DNA of 45,068 bases from Rhodospirillales bacterium 70-18 (GTDB lineage: Bacteria > Pseudomonadota > Alphaproteobacteria > Acetobacterales > Acetobacteraceae). A program made the translations under genes and the position numbers. The notes beneath the pieces are model-generated. The model was not told the origin of the DNA and did not search any database. It saw only the letters and a list, made by a program, of their open reading frames with translations. This document shows positions 1 through 9,624 of this stretch, piece after piece (position 1 is the stretch's first letter; every line of letters starts with the position of its first letter). The stretch is from assembly GCA_001899585.1 (NCBI GenBank), contig MKWE01000046.1:1-45068 (forward strand), given 5' to 3'.

Positions 1-12
1 CGTCAGGCCATC

Positions 13-270
13 GTGAGGCAGGTGGGGCTTGGAGGGTATGGCGCTGCCACCGCGACGTCGCCGTTGATGGCCGACGCTATTAGAGCGAGGGTAGGCGAAA
101 TCGTGGCGGCACTTCAGCGACGCGCGGCGAACATCGGATGCACCGCCGCTTTCAGCCCGGCGGCATCGGGCGCAGCGCGATCGAGCCGGCTAGGCTTTGA
201 CGAGTGCTTTTCGCGCTGCGTCCAACTCACAGGACGAACGAAGGGGCAGTGCTTCGACGCCTGCAAATAA
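13..270 (+). CDS. short Cys-rich protein of unknown function, possibly 5'-truncated by the window edge
   Basis: I do not recognise this ORF. It reads from a GTG (or from an ATG at 67), and the frame is still open at the window edge, so the true start may lie upstream. The first ~60 residues are Ala/Arg-rich. The last 24 residues hold four cysteines spaced as CX3C, ten residues, CX3C (ECFSRC and QCFDAC), which could form a disulfide- or metal-linked helical hairpin. Codon use includes AT-richer codons than the genes to the right. It lies beside the 3' end of the tRNA-Thr gene, a common edge for integrated elements. It may be a real cargo gene of such an element or a chance ORF. Confidence 0.35.
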   Translation: MRQVGLGGYGAATATSPLMADAIRARVGEIVAALQRRAANIGCTAAFSPAASGAARSSRLGFDECFSRCVQLTGRTKGQCFDACK

Positions 271-370
271 TTGCCGCTATCGCGCGATATCTGTTGCCCC
301 AGCGTTGCCCCATGCGACTCTTCGCGCTGAGGCACTACAGGTAAAATGAACATAACTCATTGAAAAACAA

Positions 371-445
<75 letters not shown>

Positions 446-504
446 ATGCCACGTGAGGCGGCGAGGAGGCCATATACCGTTCCCCGCGCGGCGCGGCAAC
501 AGGG

Positions 505-1359
505 TCAGGCGGCCGGCGGGGTCAGTTCCAGGTGCGGCGGCGGCTTGCGGATGGCGCCGATCAGGGCGCGGACCTCGGCGCGGGCGGCCACGTGGCTCAT
601 GCCCATCTGGATGCCCAGGCCGCCGGCCTCCTTCACGTCCATCAGGGTCAGGCCCTGCAGGTACAGCTCGCGGAAGATCACCCGCTCGCCGAAGCCCTTC
701 ACGGTGCGGAAGCCGATCCGCTTGGCCAGCGCTTCCAGCGTGGTGCCGACATCGCGCTTGTTGCGGGCCTCGGAGGCGCCGAGGCGGTTGCGCATCACGA
801 TCCAGTCAGCCTTGCCGCGGTCGCGCGCGAAGCGGCGCTTGCGGGCCTGCCAGACCATCTCGCTGTAGATGCTCGGATGAACCACCTCGTGGTTGTCCGG
901 ATCGACCTTGGCCAGCATCGCGAAATCCACGAAGCTGTCGTTGATCGGCGTCACCAGCGTGTCCGCATAGGAATGGCCGAGTCGCGACAGGAAGCTGTCG
1001 GCGCCCGGGCAATCGATCACCACCACGTCGCAGGCGCGCGACAATTCGGTCATCGCCGCCTCGAACCGCGCGGCCTCGTCGGCTTCCGCGGCGGCGCGGC
1101 TGTCCAGTTCGCTGCGGTGCACGGCGGCGCGCAGCGGCAGCGGCAGGTCGATGCCGCGCGCCTGGGCGAAGGTCTCGCGGGCCGCCAGATAGGCGGTCAG
1201 CGTGGCCTGGCGGGCATCCAGGTCGATCGCGCCGACGCGGTAGCCGTCGCGCAGCAGGGCGACGATCAGGTGCATCGCGGTCGTGGACTTGCCCGAGCCG
1301 CCCTTCTCGTTGCCCAGGACGATCACGTTCGCCCGCCGCTCAAGCGTTACCGTCGCCAC
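505..1359 (-). CDS. mipZ: MipZ, ParA-like division-plane ATPase
   Basis: This is a 284-residue ParA/MinD-superfamily ATPase. In Caulobacter, MipZ binds ParB at the poles and inhibits FtsZ assembly so that the ring forms at midcell. The N-terminus has the deviant Walker A (GNEKGGSGKSTT), followed by IDLDARQ and VVIDCPGADS. Segments such as TPINDSFVDF, DWIVMRNRL and VIFRELY match the MipZ family rather than plasmid ParA as I remember it. Length is normal. I chose the GTG at 1359: no in-frame ATG precedes the Walker A, and the nearby ATG at 1376 is out of frame. AAAGG lies almost directly before the GTG, so the ribosome site is poor. No parB is in the window. Confidence 0.9.
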   Translation of the reverse strand: MATVTLERRANVIVLGNEKGGSGKSTTAMHLIVALLRDGYRVGAIDLDARQATLTAYLAARETFAQARGIDLPLPLRAAVHRSELDSRAAAEADEAARFEAAMTELSRACDVVVIDCPGADSFLSRLGHSYADTLVTPINDSFVDFAMLAKVDPDNHEVVHPSIYSEMVWQARKRRFARDRGKADWIVMRNRLGASEARNKRDVGTTLEALAKRIGFRTVKGFGERVIFRELYLQGLTLMDVKEAGGLGIQMGMSHVAARAEVRALIGAIRKPPPHLELTPPAA

Positions 1360-1389
1360 CCTTTGCCCCCAACCATGTCCAGACCGATG

Positions 1390-1415
1390 CGGGGCGGCCC
1401 GTCCGGGCCGCCCCG
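1390..1415 (-). terminator. GC hairpin between acnA and mipZ
   Basis: A perfect 11-bp inverted repeat (CGGGGCGGCCC / GGGCCGCCCCG) with a 4-nt loop lies just past the acnA stop and 30 bases before the mipZ start. There is no T run, so termination could be partial; it could equally be an mRNA-stabilising 3' hairpin. Confidence 0.55.
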
Positions 1416-1424
1416 CCACCCGGT

Positions 1425-4118
<2,694 letters not shown>

Positions 4119-4325
4119 GAGAAGGTGCCTCTGCGTTGCGCCCGGCGCCGACGAAGAGGGATTCCCTGCGGCGTGCGGACGGTGTTTGTTACCGGCGGCG
4201 GGCTTAAACCATACATGCCGGGGGCCGTCCACACAGCCCCCCGCCCGATTCGGCGTCGGTGTAATGTTTTCGGGGGCGGCGTGGAGCAGGCGGCGGGTCA
4301 GGCGGGCGGGGCGGAGGCTCCAGGG

Positions 4326-4925
4326 GTGGGCGAGGCGGTGCTGGCGGCCGAGGGGCTGACGGTGATCCGCGGCGAGCGGCTGGTGTTCGCCGGCCTGTCC
4401 TTCACCGTGCCGCGCGGCGGCGCGCTGCTGCTGGTCGGGCCGAACGGCTCGGGCAAGTCCACCCTGCTGCGCCTGCTGGCCGGGCTGGGCCGAGCGGAGG
4501 CCGGGCGGCTGCTCTGGGCCGGCGAGGACGCGCTTGCCGACCGCACCGCCCATGCCGCCCGCGTCGCCTATCTCGGCCACCAGGACGCGGTGAAGCCCGG
4601 GCTGAGCGTGGCCGAGAACCTCGCCTTCTGGGGCGGCCCGGCGGCGGTGGCGCGGGCGCTGGCGGCGGTGGACCTCGCCCGGCTGGCGGAATTGCCGACG
4701 CGCATGCTCTCGGCCGGGCAGAAGCGGCGGCTGGCGCTGGCCCGGCTGGCGATGGGCGCGGCGCCGCTCTGGCTGCTGGACGAGCCGACCCTGGGTCTTG
4801 ATACCGCCAGCGTGGCCCGGTTTGGTGAAATGCTGAAATCGCATCGAAACACAGGCGGGATAGTGATAGCCGCTACGCATCTACCCCTGCCGCTGCCCGG
4901 CGCGGCCGAGCTGGCGCTGGCGTGA
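4326..4925 (+). CDS. ccmA: CcmA, heme exporter ATP-binding subunit
   Basis: This is a 199-residue ABC ATPase of the CcmABCD cytochrome c maturation system, which releases holo-CcmE for periplasmic heme attachment. Walker A is [10 protein letters not shown] near residues 38-46, the signature is LSAGQKRR, Walker B is [12 protein letters not shown], and the H-loop is ATHLP. LSAGQ in place of LSGGQ is typical of CcmA. I chose the GTG at 4326 because GGAGG lies eight bases upstream; a GTG at 4281 is possible. ccmB follows after ten bases, so they form an operon. Confidence 0.92.
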   Translation: MGEAVLAAEGLTVIRGERLVFAGLSFTVPRGGALLLVGPNGSGKSTLLRLLAGLGRAEAGRLLWAGEDALADRTAHAARVAYLGHQDAVKPGLSVAENLAFWGGPAAVARALAAVDLARLAELPTRMLSAGQKRRLALARLAMGAAPLWLLDEPTLGLDTASVARFGEMLKSHRNTGGIVIAATHLPLPLPGAAELALA

Positions 4926-4935
4926 GGCGCCGTAC

Positions 4936-5601
4936 ATGACCCGTTTTTGGGGCCTTATCGCCCGTGAATGGCGGCTTTCGGTGCGTCACGGCGGCGATAC
5001 GCTGGCCTCGATTCTGTTTTTCGTGCTCGCCGCCAGCCTGTTCCCGCTGGCGATCGGCCCCGCGCCGGAGACGCTGGGGCGGCTGGCGCCCGGCATCGTC
5101 TGGGTCTGCGCCCTGCTGGCCGCGCTGCTGCCGCTGGACCGGCTGTTCGGCGCCGACCTCGACGACGGCTCGCTGGACCAGCTGATGCTGTGCGGCCTGC
5201 CGCCCTCGGCGGTGGCGCTGGCCAAGGCGCTGGCGCATTGGCTGGTGACCGGCGTGCCGCTGCTGCTGGCGGCCGGCCCGGTGGCGGTGATGCTGCGCAT
5301 GCCGGAGGAGGCGGTGCCCGTGCTGCTGGCCGGGCTGCTGCCGGGCACCATTGTGCTGTCGCTGCTGGGCAGCGCGGGGGCGGCGATCGTGCTGGGCGCG
5401 CGGCGCGGCGGCGTGCTGCTGCCGCTGCTGGTGCTGCCGCTGGCCGCCCCGGTGCTGATCTTCGGCGTGGGCGCGGCCGACGCCGCCGCGGCCGGGCAGG
5501 CGGCGCGGCCGCATCTGCTGCTGCTGTGCGCGCTGCTGGCCGCCGCCCTGCCGCTCTGCCCGCTGGCCGCCGGCGCCGCCCTGCGCGGCGCGGCCGAATG
5601 A
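4936..5601 (+). CDS. ccmB: CcmB, heme exporter permease subunit
   Basis: This is a 221-residue inner-membrane protein with about six hydrophobic segments, the partner of CcmA in the cytochrome c maturation ABC complex. The start (MTRFWGLIAREWRLSVRHGGD) and the GADLDDGSLDQLMLCGLP loop are characteristic of CcmB. Length is normal. It lies ten bases after ccmA. Unusually, ccmC is not the next gene; an EamA-type transporter is. Confidence 0.94.
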   Translation: MTRFWGLIAREWRLSVRHGGDTLASILFFVLAASLFPLAIGPAPETLGRLAPGIVWVCALLAALLPLDRLFGADLDDGSLDQLMLCGLPPSAVALAKALAHWLVTGVPLLLAAGPVAVMLRMPEEAVPVLLAGLLPGTIVLSLLGSAGAAIVLGARRGGVLLPLLVLPLAAPVLIFGVGAADAAAAGQAARPHLLLLCALLAAALPLCPLAAGAALRGAAE

Positions 5602-5618
5602 GCGGCATAAGTCAATGA
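5598..5618 (+). other. six-codon mini-ORF bridging ccmB and the EamA gene
   Basis: An ATG overlapping the ccmB stop (ATGA) opens a six-codon frame reading MSGISQ, whose TGA overlaps the ATG of the next gene, again as ATGA. The start context ATGAGCGGC occurs twice, 17 bases apart. This arrangement could pass ribosomes from ccmB to the transporter gene, or be a remnant of a rearrangement that removed ccmC. Nothing shows that it is translated. Confidence 0.3.
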
Positions 5619-6508
5619 GCGGCGCCGGGGAGCGCGTGCTGCCAGGCATCCTGCTCGGCGTGCTGGCCTACAGCCTGTTCTCGATGCACGACGCGACCAA
5701 CAAATACCTGGTCGCCTTCCTGCCGGTCTGGCAGGTGCTGTTCTTTCGCAGCCTGACCATCGTGGCCGCCTGCCTGGCGATCGGGCGCGGCCGGCTGCTG
5801 GCCGCCGCGGTGGCGACGCCGCTGAAGCTGCCGCTGCTGGGCCGTGGCGTGCTGACGCTGACCGCCTGGCTCTGCTACTACACCGCCGCCCGCAGCCTGC
5901 CGCTGGCGCAGTTGCTGACGCTGTATTTCAGCGCCCCGATCATCACCACGGTGCTGGCGATCCGGCTGCTGGGGGAGCATGTGACCCGCGCCCGCTGGAT
6001 CTCGCTCGGCATCGCCTTCGGTGGCGTGCTGCTGGCCAGCGACCCGTTCGGGGTGAAGCTGTCGCTGGCCACGCTGCTGGTGCTGGCGGCGGCCTGCCTG
6101 TGGGGCTACGCGATCGTGCTGATGCGCCAGATCGCGCGGCGGGAAAGCTCGCTGCTGCAGATGCTCTATCAGAACGTCTGCTTCATCGCGGTGACCGGCG
6201 TGCTGACGGCGGTCAACTGGGTGGCGCCGACGCCCGCGCAGATGCTGCTGCTGGCGGGTGTGGGGGTGCTGGGCGGGCTGGGCCAGTACATGCTGTTCGA
6301 GGCGGCGCGCATGGCCCCGGCCGCGGTGATGGCCACGGTGGAATACAGCGCCCTGCTCTGGGCCTTCGTGCTCGGCTGGCTGGTGTTCGGCGAAATCCCG
6401 CTGCCGGCGGTCTGGGCCGGCGCCGGGCTGATCTGCGTCGCCGGGTTGTACATGGTGGTGATGGAGCGCCGGACGGCGCGGGGTTATGCCAGTGGGGCGA
6501 ATGATTGA
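5615..6508 (+). CDS. DMT-superfamily EamA-type transporter
   Basis: This is a 297-residue integral membrane protein with about ten hydrophobic segments arranged as two repeated EamA halves (about residues 10-140 and 155-285). Family traits are ATNKYLV near the first helix, FFRSLTIV in the first repeat, and YYTAARSLPLAQLLTLYFSAPIITTVL, a half-repeat landmark of drug/metabolite exporters. Substrates of such proteins vary (amino acids, metabolites, S-adenosylmethionine), and none can be read from the sequence. It is probably co-transcribed with ccmAB through overlapping start and stop codons. Whether it takes part in cytochrome maturation is unknown. Confidence 0.85.
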   Translation: MSGAGERVLPGILLGVLAYSLFSMHDATNKYLVAFLPVWQVLFFRSLTIVAACLAIGRGRLLAAAVATPLKLPLLGRGVLTLTAWLCYYTAARSLPLAQLLTLYFSAPIITTVLAIRLLGEHVTRARWISLGIAFGGVLLASDPFGVKLSLATLLVLAAACLWGYAIVLMRQIARRESSLLQMLYQNVCFIAVTGVLTAVNWVAPTPAQMLLLAGVGVLGGLGQYMLFEAARMAPAAVMATVEYSALLWAFVLGWLVFGEIPLPAVWAGAGLICVAGLYMVVMERRTARGYASGAND

Positions 6509-6515
6509 TTGACGA

Positions 6516-6545
6516 AGGCAAGCAACGGGGCAGCGCCCCGCCTTA
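6516..6545. terminator. hairpin of the GCAAGCA repeat family between convergent genes
   Basis: GGCAAGCAA is followed by a 6-bp GC hairpin (CGGGGC-AGC-GCCCCG, 6526-6540) between the stops of two convergent genes. The same GCAAGCA-plus-hairpin module occurs near 18181-18304 and 40177-40230. It probably serves as a bidirectional terminator. Confidence 0.55.
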
Positions 6546-6580
6546 CTTCCTTCGACCGACGATCATCCCGGCCGGCGATA

Positions 6581-7984
6581 TCAGCTCCGCCGGACCTCGA
6601 ACCGGTAGGGGCTGGCCCCGGTGGTGGTCAGCGGGTCCAGCGCCAGCCGGTGCTCCAGCGGCGGAAAGGCGCGGCTGCGGCAGCCCTGGCGGTCGCACAG
6701 ACGACATGACAGGCCGATCTCCACCGCCGCCTGCACCGGGTCCAGCCCGTCAGCATAGGCCAGGTCGGGGGCGCGGGCGATGTCGCAGCCCATGGCGACG
6801 ATATGTACCGCCGGCGGGTCGCCCCACCGCGTGGCCGGCGTGGCCACCGCGCGGGCGAAGCACAGGAAGGTCGCGCCGTCCGGCAGCCGTGCCACCTGCG
6901 TGCGCAGGCTGCCCGGGCTGGCCAGCGCCGTATGCACCACCCAGCGCGGGCAGGAGCCGCCGTAGCGGGCGAACGGGAAGCCGGCCGCCGAGAACCGCTT
7001 GGTGACATTGCCGGCCGGATCGACCCGCAGGAAGAAGAACGGCACCCCCCGCGCGCCGGGCCGCTGCAGGCTGGCGCTGCGCTGGCACGCCTGCTCGAAA
7101 CTCACGCCGAAGCGCGCCGCCAGCCGGTCCATGTCGTGCCGCAGCGCCTGCGCCGCCGCCAGGAACGCGGCGTAGGGCATCAGCAGGGCGGCGGCGAGAT
7201 AGTTCAGCAGCCCGATGCGGATCAGCCCGGCCGCCTCGGGCGAGGACGGCGCGGCACGCTCGATCTCCGCCTCCACCGGCGCCCGCAACTCCAGCAGGGC
7301 GAGCTGAAAGGCCATGTGGAAGCCCCGGCTCTCGCGCGGCAGCATCTCCGACAGCTCCAGCAGCCGCGCGGCCGGGTCGTAGCGGCGCAGGCCGCCATCC
7401 TCCAGCGGCCCCACCCGCACCACCAGGCCATGCGCGCGGCGCAGCCGCTCGGCGATGGCGTGGTTGGCCTCGGCGGGGCTGGCGGCCAGTTCGGCGCCCA
7501 GCGCCTCGGCGGCCTGTTCCAGCGCCGGGAAATGGTTGGCGCGGTCGCCGAAGAAGTCGCGCGCCTCCTCGGTGGGCAGCAGGATGCGCCGGCCGGAGGG
7601 CAGGGCGATGCCGCCGGCATCCTCGCGCGCCACCCGCAGCGCCCGGTACAGCGCCAGCACGGCGCGCGCGGCGGCCGGGCTGCCGGCGGCCAGGGCGGCG
7701 GCCTCGACGTCGGGCACCGCTTCGGCGCCCAGCAGCGGGTCGGCGAACACCTCGCGCAACTGCGCCTCCAACTGGCGTTCGGCGCTGCCGGACAGGGCCG
7801 CCAGGTCCACCCGCAGGGTCTCCGCCAGCTTGATCAGCAGGCTGGCGGTCACGCCGCGCTGGTCGTGCTCGATCAGGTTCAGGTAGCTGGCGGAGATGCC
7901 GAGGCGGGTGGCCAGCGCCGCCTGGGTGAGCTGCTGCTCCTGGCGCAGGCGGCGGAGGGTGCGGCCGATCTGGGGGGCTGCCAT
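6581..7984 (-). CDS. XRE-family regulator with ScfR-type acyl-CoA-sensing domain, RamB-like
   Basis: A 467-residue cytosolic transcription factor. Residues ~8-62 form a Cro/C1-type helix-turn-helix (LRQEQQLTQAALATRLGISASYLNLIEHDQRG). A central region resembles the IrrE/DUF955 fold but lacks the HEXXH protease motif (RGFHMAFQLALLE instead). The C-terminal third fits the short-chain fatty acyl-CoA regulator domain, with a compact cysteine cluster (SCRLCDRQGC). Relatives such as corynebacterial RamB control acetate and glyoxylate genes. Here it is divergent from isocitrate lyase, so control of aceA and of itself is the natural inference. The ATG is preceded directly by a tandem ATTTACA repeat rather than a Shine-Dalgarno sequence, so translation may be weak, leaderless or regulated. 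The ligand is not established. Confidence 0.85.
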   Translation of the reverse strand: MAAPQIGRTLRRLRQEQQLTQAALATRLGISASYLNLIEHDQRGVTASLLIKLAETLRVDLAALSGSAERQLEAQLREVFADPLLGAEAVPDVEAAALAAGSPAAARAVLALYRALRVAREDAGGIALPSGRRILLPTEEARDFFGDRANHFPALEQAAEALGAELAASPAEANHAIAERLRRAHGLVVRVGPLEDGGLRRYDPAARLLELSEMLPRESRGFHMAFQLALLELRAPVEAEIERAAPSSPEAAGLIRIGLLNYLAAALLMPYAAFLAAAQALRHDMDRLAARFGVSFEQACQRSASLQRPGARGVPFFFLRVDPAGNVTKRFSAAGFPFARYGGSCPRWVVHTALASPGSLRTQVARLPDGATFLCFARAVATPATRWGDPPAVHIVAMGCDIARAPDLAYADGLDPVQAAVEIGLSCRLCDRQGCRSRAFPPLEHRLALDPLTTTGASPYRFEVRRS

Positions 7985-8121
7985 ATTTACACCATTTACA
8001 GATTCGCGCCGCTGTCAGTGAATAATGTTGCTGTATTCCAGCGCGTTGCGCATCATCAGCATATTTTTCGCAGGTGCAATGTGAATAATTCACTCACCCC
8101 ATCCCGCAAGGAGACACGAAT
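7985..8121. promoter_or_regulatory. divergent control region of the ScfR-like regulator and aceA
   Basis: This 137-bp stretch is much more AT-rich than its surroundings. GTGAATAAT occurs twice, at 8018 and 8081, exactly 63 bases apart (six helical turns). The second copy is part of a 13-nt perfect inverted repeat, GTGAAT-A-ATTCAC (8081-8093), 28 bases before the aceA ATG. Next to the regulator start, ATTTACA is repeated with a 9-base period (7985-8000). AAGGAG at 8108 is a good ribosome site for aceA. The repeats are direct observations; their role as operators is inferred. Confidence 0.65.
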
Positions 8122-9549
8122 ATGCACCGCACCCCCACCATCGCCCGCCAACCCGAAGGCATGCCCGGCGGCCCCGCCTTCGACGCCGAGCGCTTCAGCG
8201 GCATCCGCCGCGACTACAGCGCCGCCGAGGTCGAGCGGCTGGCCGGCAGCTTCCGTGTCCGCCACACCATGGCCGAGATGGGCGCCCGCCGGCTGTGGCA
8301 CCTGCTGAAGACCGAGCCCTACCTGCCCACGCTGGGCGCGCTCACCGGCAACCAGGCGGTGCAGCAGGTGAAGGCCGGGCTGAAGGCGATCTACCTGTCC
8401 GGCTGGCAGGTGGCCGCCGACGCCAACACCGCCGGCCAGATGTATCCCGACCAGTCGCTCTACCCGGTCGATTCCGTGCCGAACGTGGTGCGGCGGATCA
8501 ACGCGGCGCTGCGCCGCTGCGACCAGATCGCCACGCTGGAAGGCGACCGCTCCACCCACTGGATGGCCCCCGTCATCGCCGATGCCGAGGCCGGCTTCGG
8601 CGGCGCGCTCAACGCCTATGAGCTGATGCGCGCGATGATCGAGGCGGGCGCCGCCGGCGTGCATTTCGAGGACCAGCTCGCCAGCGAGAAGAAATGCGGG
8701 CATCTGGGCGGCAAGGTGCTGGTGCCGATCAGCCAGCACATCCGCACCCTCAACGCCGCCCGCCTCGCCGCCGATGTCGAGGGCGTGCCCACCGTGCTGC
8801 TGTGCCGCACCGACAGCCATTCCGCCCAGTTGCTGACCGCCGACGTGGACGAGCGCGACCGCCCGTTCCTGACCGGCGAGCGCACGCCGGAGGGCTTCCA
8901 TCGCATCCGCCCGGATGCCGGGGTGGACTACGCCATCGCCCGCAGCCTGGCCTATGCGCCCTATGCCGACCTGCTGTGGTGGGAGACCAGCGAGCCGAAC
9001 CTGGCGGAGGCGCAGCGCTTCGCCGACGCCATCCACCGCGAGTTCCCCGGCAAGATGCTGGCCTATAACTGCTCGCCCAGCTTCAACTGGGCCCGCAAGC
9101 TGTCGCCGGAGCAGATCGCCGCCTTCCAGCGGGCGATCGGCGCCATGGGCTACAAATACCAGTTCGTCACCCTGGCCGGGTTCCACAGCCTGAACCTGTC
9201 GATGTTCAACCTGGCCCGCGGCTATGCCGAGCGGGGCATGGCGGCCTATTCCGAGATGCAACAGGCCGAATTCGCCGCCGAGGCCGAGGGCTATACCGCC
9301 ACGCGCCACCAGCGCGAGGTCGGGGTGGGGTATTTCGACGCGGTGGCGCTGGCGGTCTCCGGCGGCCGCTCCAGCACCACCGCCTTCGCCGGCAGCACCG
9401 AGGCCGAGCAGTTCCACGACGACCCCCCGCCTGTCGCTGCCGTGGCGCCTGCCGCCGCCCCGCTGCCTGTTGCTACCCCGGCGCACGAGCACGATGACGG
9501 GCTGGTGCACGGCCACGAATGGGCCGCCTCCGCCCCGGCCTGGAAGTAG
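8122..9549 (+). CDS. aceA: isocitrate lyase
   Basis: It splits isocitrate into glyoxylate and succinate, the first step of the glyoxylate shunt used for growth on acetate and other C2 sources. The catalytic signature KKCGHLGGK is present, as are [20 protein letters not shown] and [11 protein letters not shown]. The core ends near residue 431 (GSTEAEQF), where related enzymes usually stop. Here 44 more residues follow: a Pro/Ala-rich linker, then a His/Asp-rich patch ([13 protein letters not shown]). The tail keeps frame and high-GC codon use, so it is not obvious frameshift debris. Start: ATG with AAGGAG eight bases upstream. Malate synthase, the partner enzyme, is not in the window. Likely regulated by the divergent ScfR-like gene. 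Confidence 0.97.
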   Translation: MHRTPTIARQPEGMPGGPAFDAERFSGIRRDYSAAEVERLAGSFRVRHTMAEMGARRLWHLLKTEPYLPTLGALTGNQAVQQVKAGLKAIYLSGWQVAADANTAGQMYPDQSLYPVDSVPNVVRRINAALRRCDQIATLEGDRSTHWMAPVIADAEAGFGGALNAYELMRAMIEAGAAGVHFEDQLASEKKCGHLGGKVLVPISQHIRTLNAARLAADVEGVPTVLLCRTDSHSAQLLTADVDERDRPFLTGERTPEGFHRIRPDAGVDYAIARSLAYAPYADLLWWETSEPNLAEAQRFADAIHREFPGKMLAYNCSPSFNWARKLSPEQIAAFQRAIGAMGYKYQFVTLAGFHSLNLSMFNLARGYAERGMAAYSEMQQAEFAAEAEGYTATRHQREVGVGYFDAVALAVSGGRSSTTAFAGSTEAEQFHDDPPPVAAVAPAAAPLPVATPAHEHDDGLVHGHEWAASAPAWK

Positions 9550-9567
9550 CGATCTGGAAGTAGCGAT
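9540..9567 (+). repeat. 14-nt tandem duplication across the aceA stop codon
   Basis: CTGGAAGTAGCGAT occurs twice in perfect tandem; the first copy contains the aceA stop TAG. The unit is not a multiple of three, so the second copy is outside the gene. It looks like a recent slippage event or a small local duplication. Confidence 0.8.
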
Positions 9568-9568
9568 A

Positions 9569-9598
9569 CGGCCGGCCCGCCGCGCGGCGGGCCGGCCG
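9569..9598. terminator. 30-nt perfect GC palindrome between aceA and maeB
   Basis: The 14-base arm CGGCCGGCCCGCCG meets its exact reverse complement across a CG centre, between the converging stops of aceA and maeB. A second, shorter GC inverted repeat follows before the maeB stop. The palindrome works on both strands and lacks a T run; it is probably a bidirectional termination or mRNA-end structure. Confidence 0.6.
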
Positions 9599-9624
9599 CG
9601 TTACGGGCCGGCGGGCCCGCCGCC

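Noticed and set aside
114..353. Minus-strand 79-codon ORF near the left edge
   Set aside because: No ribosome site or family pattern, and it overlaps the more plausible Cys-rich ORF on the other strand.
505..1359. Plasmid-type ParA partition gene
   Set aside because: The internal motifs match MipZ better, and no parB or parS cluster is nearby.
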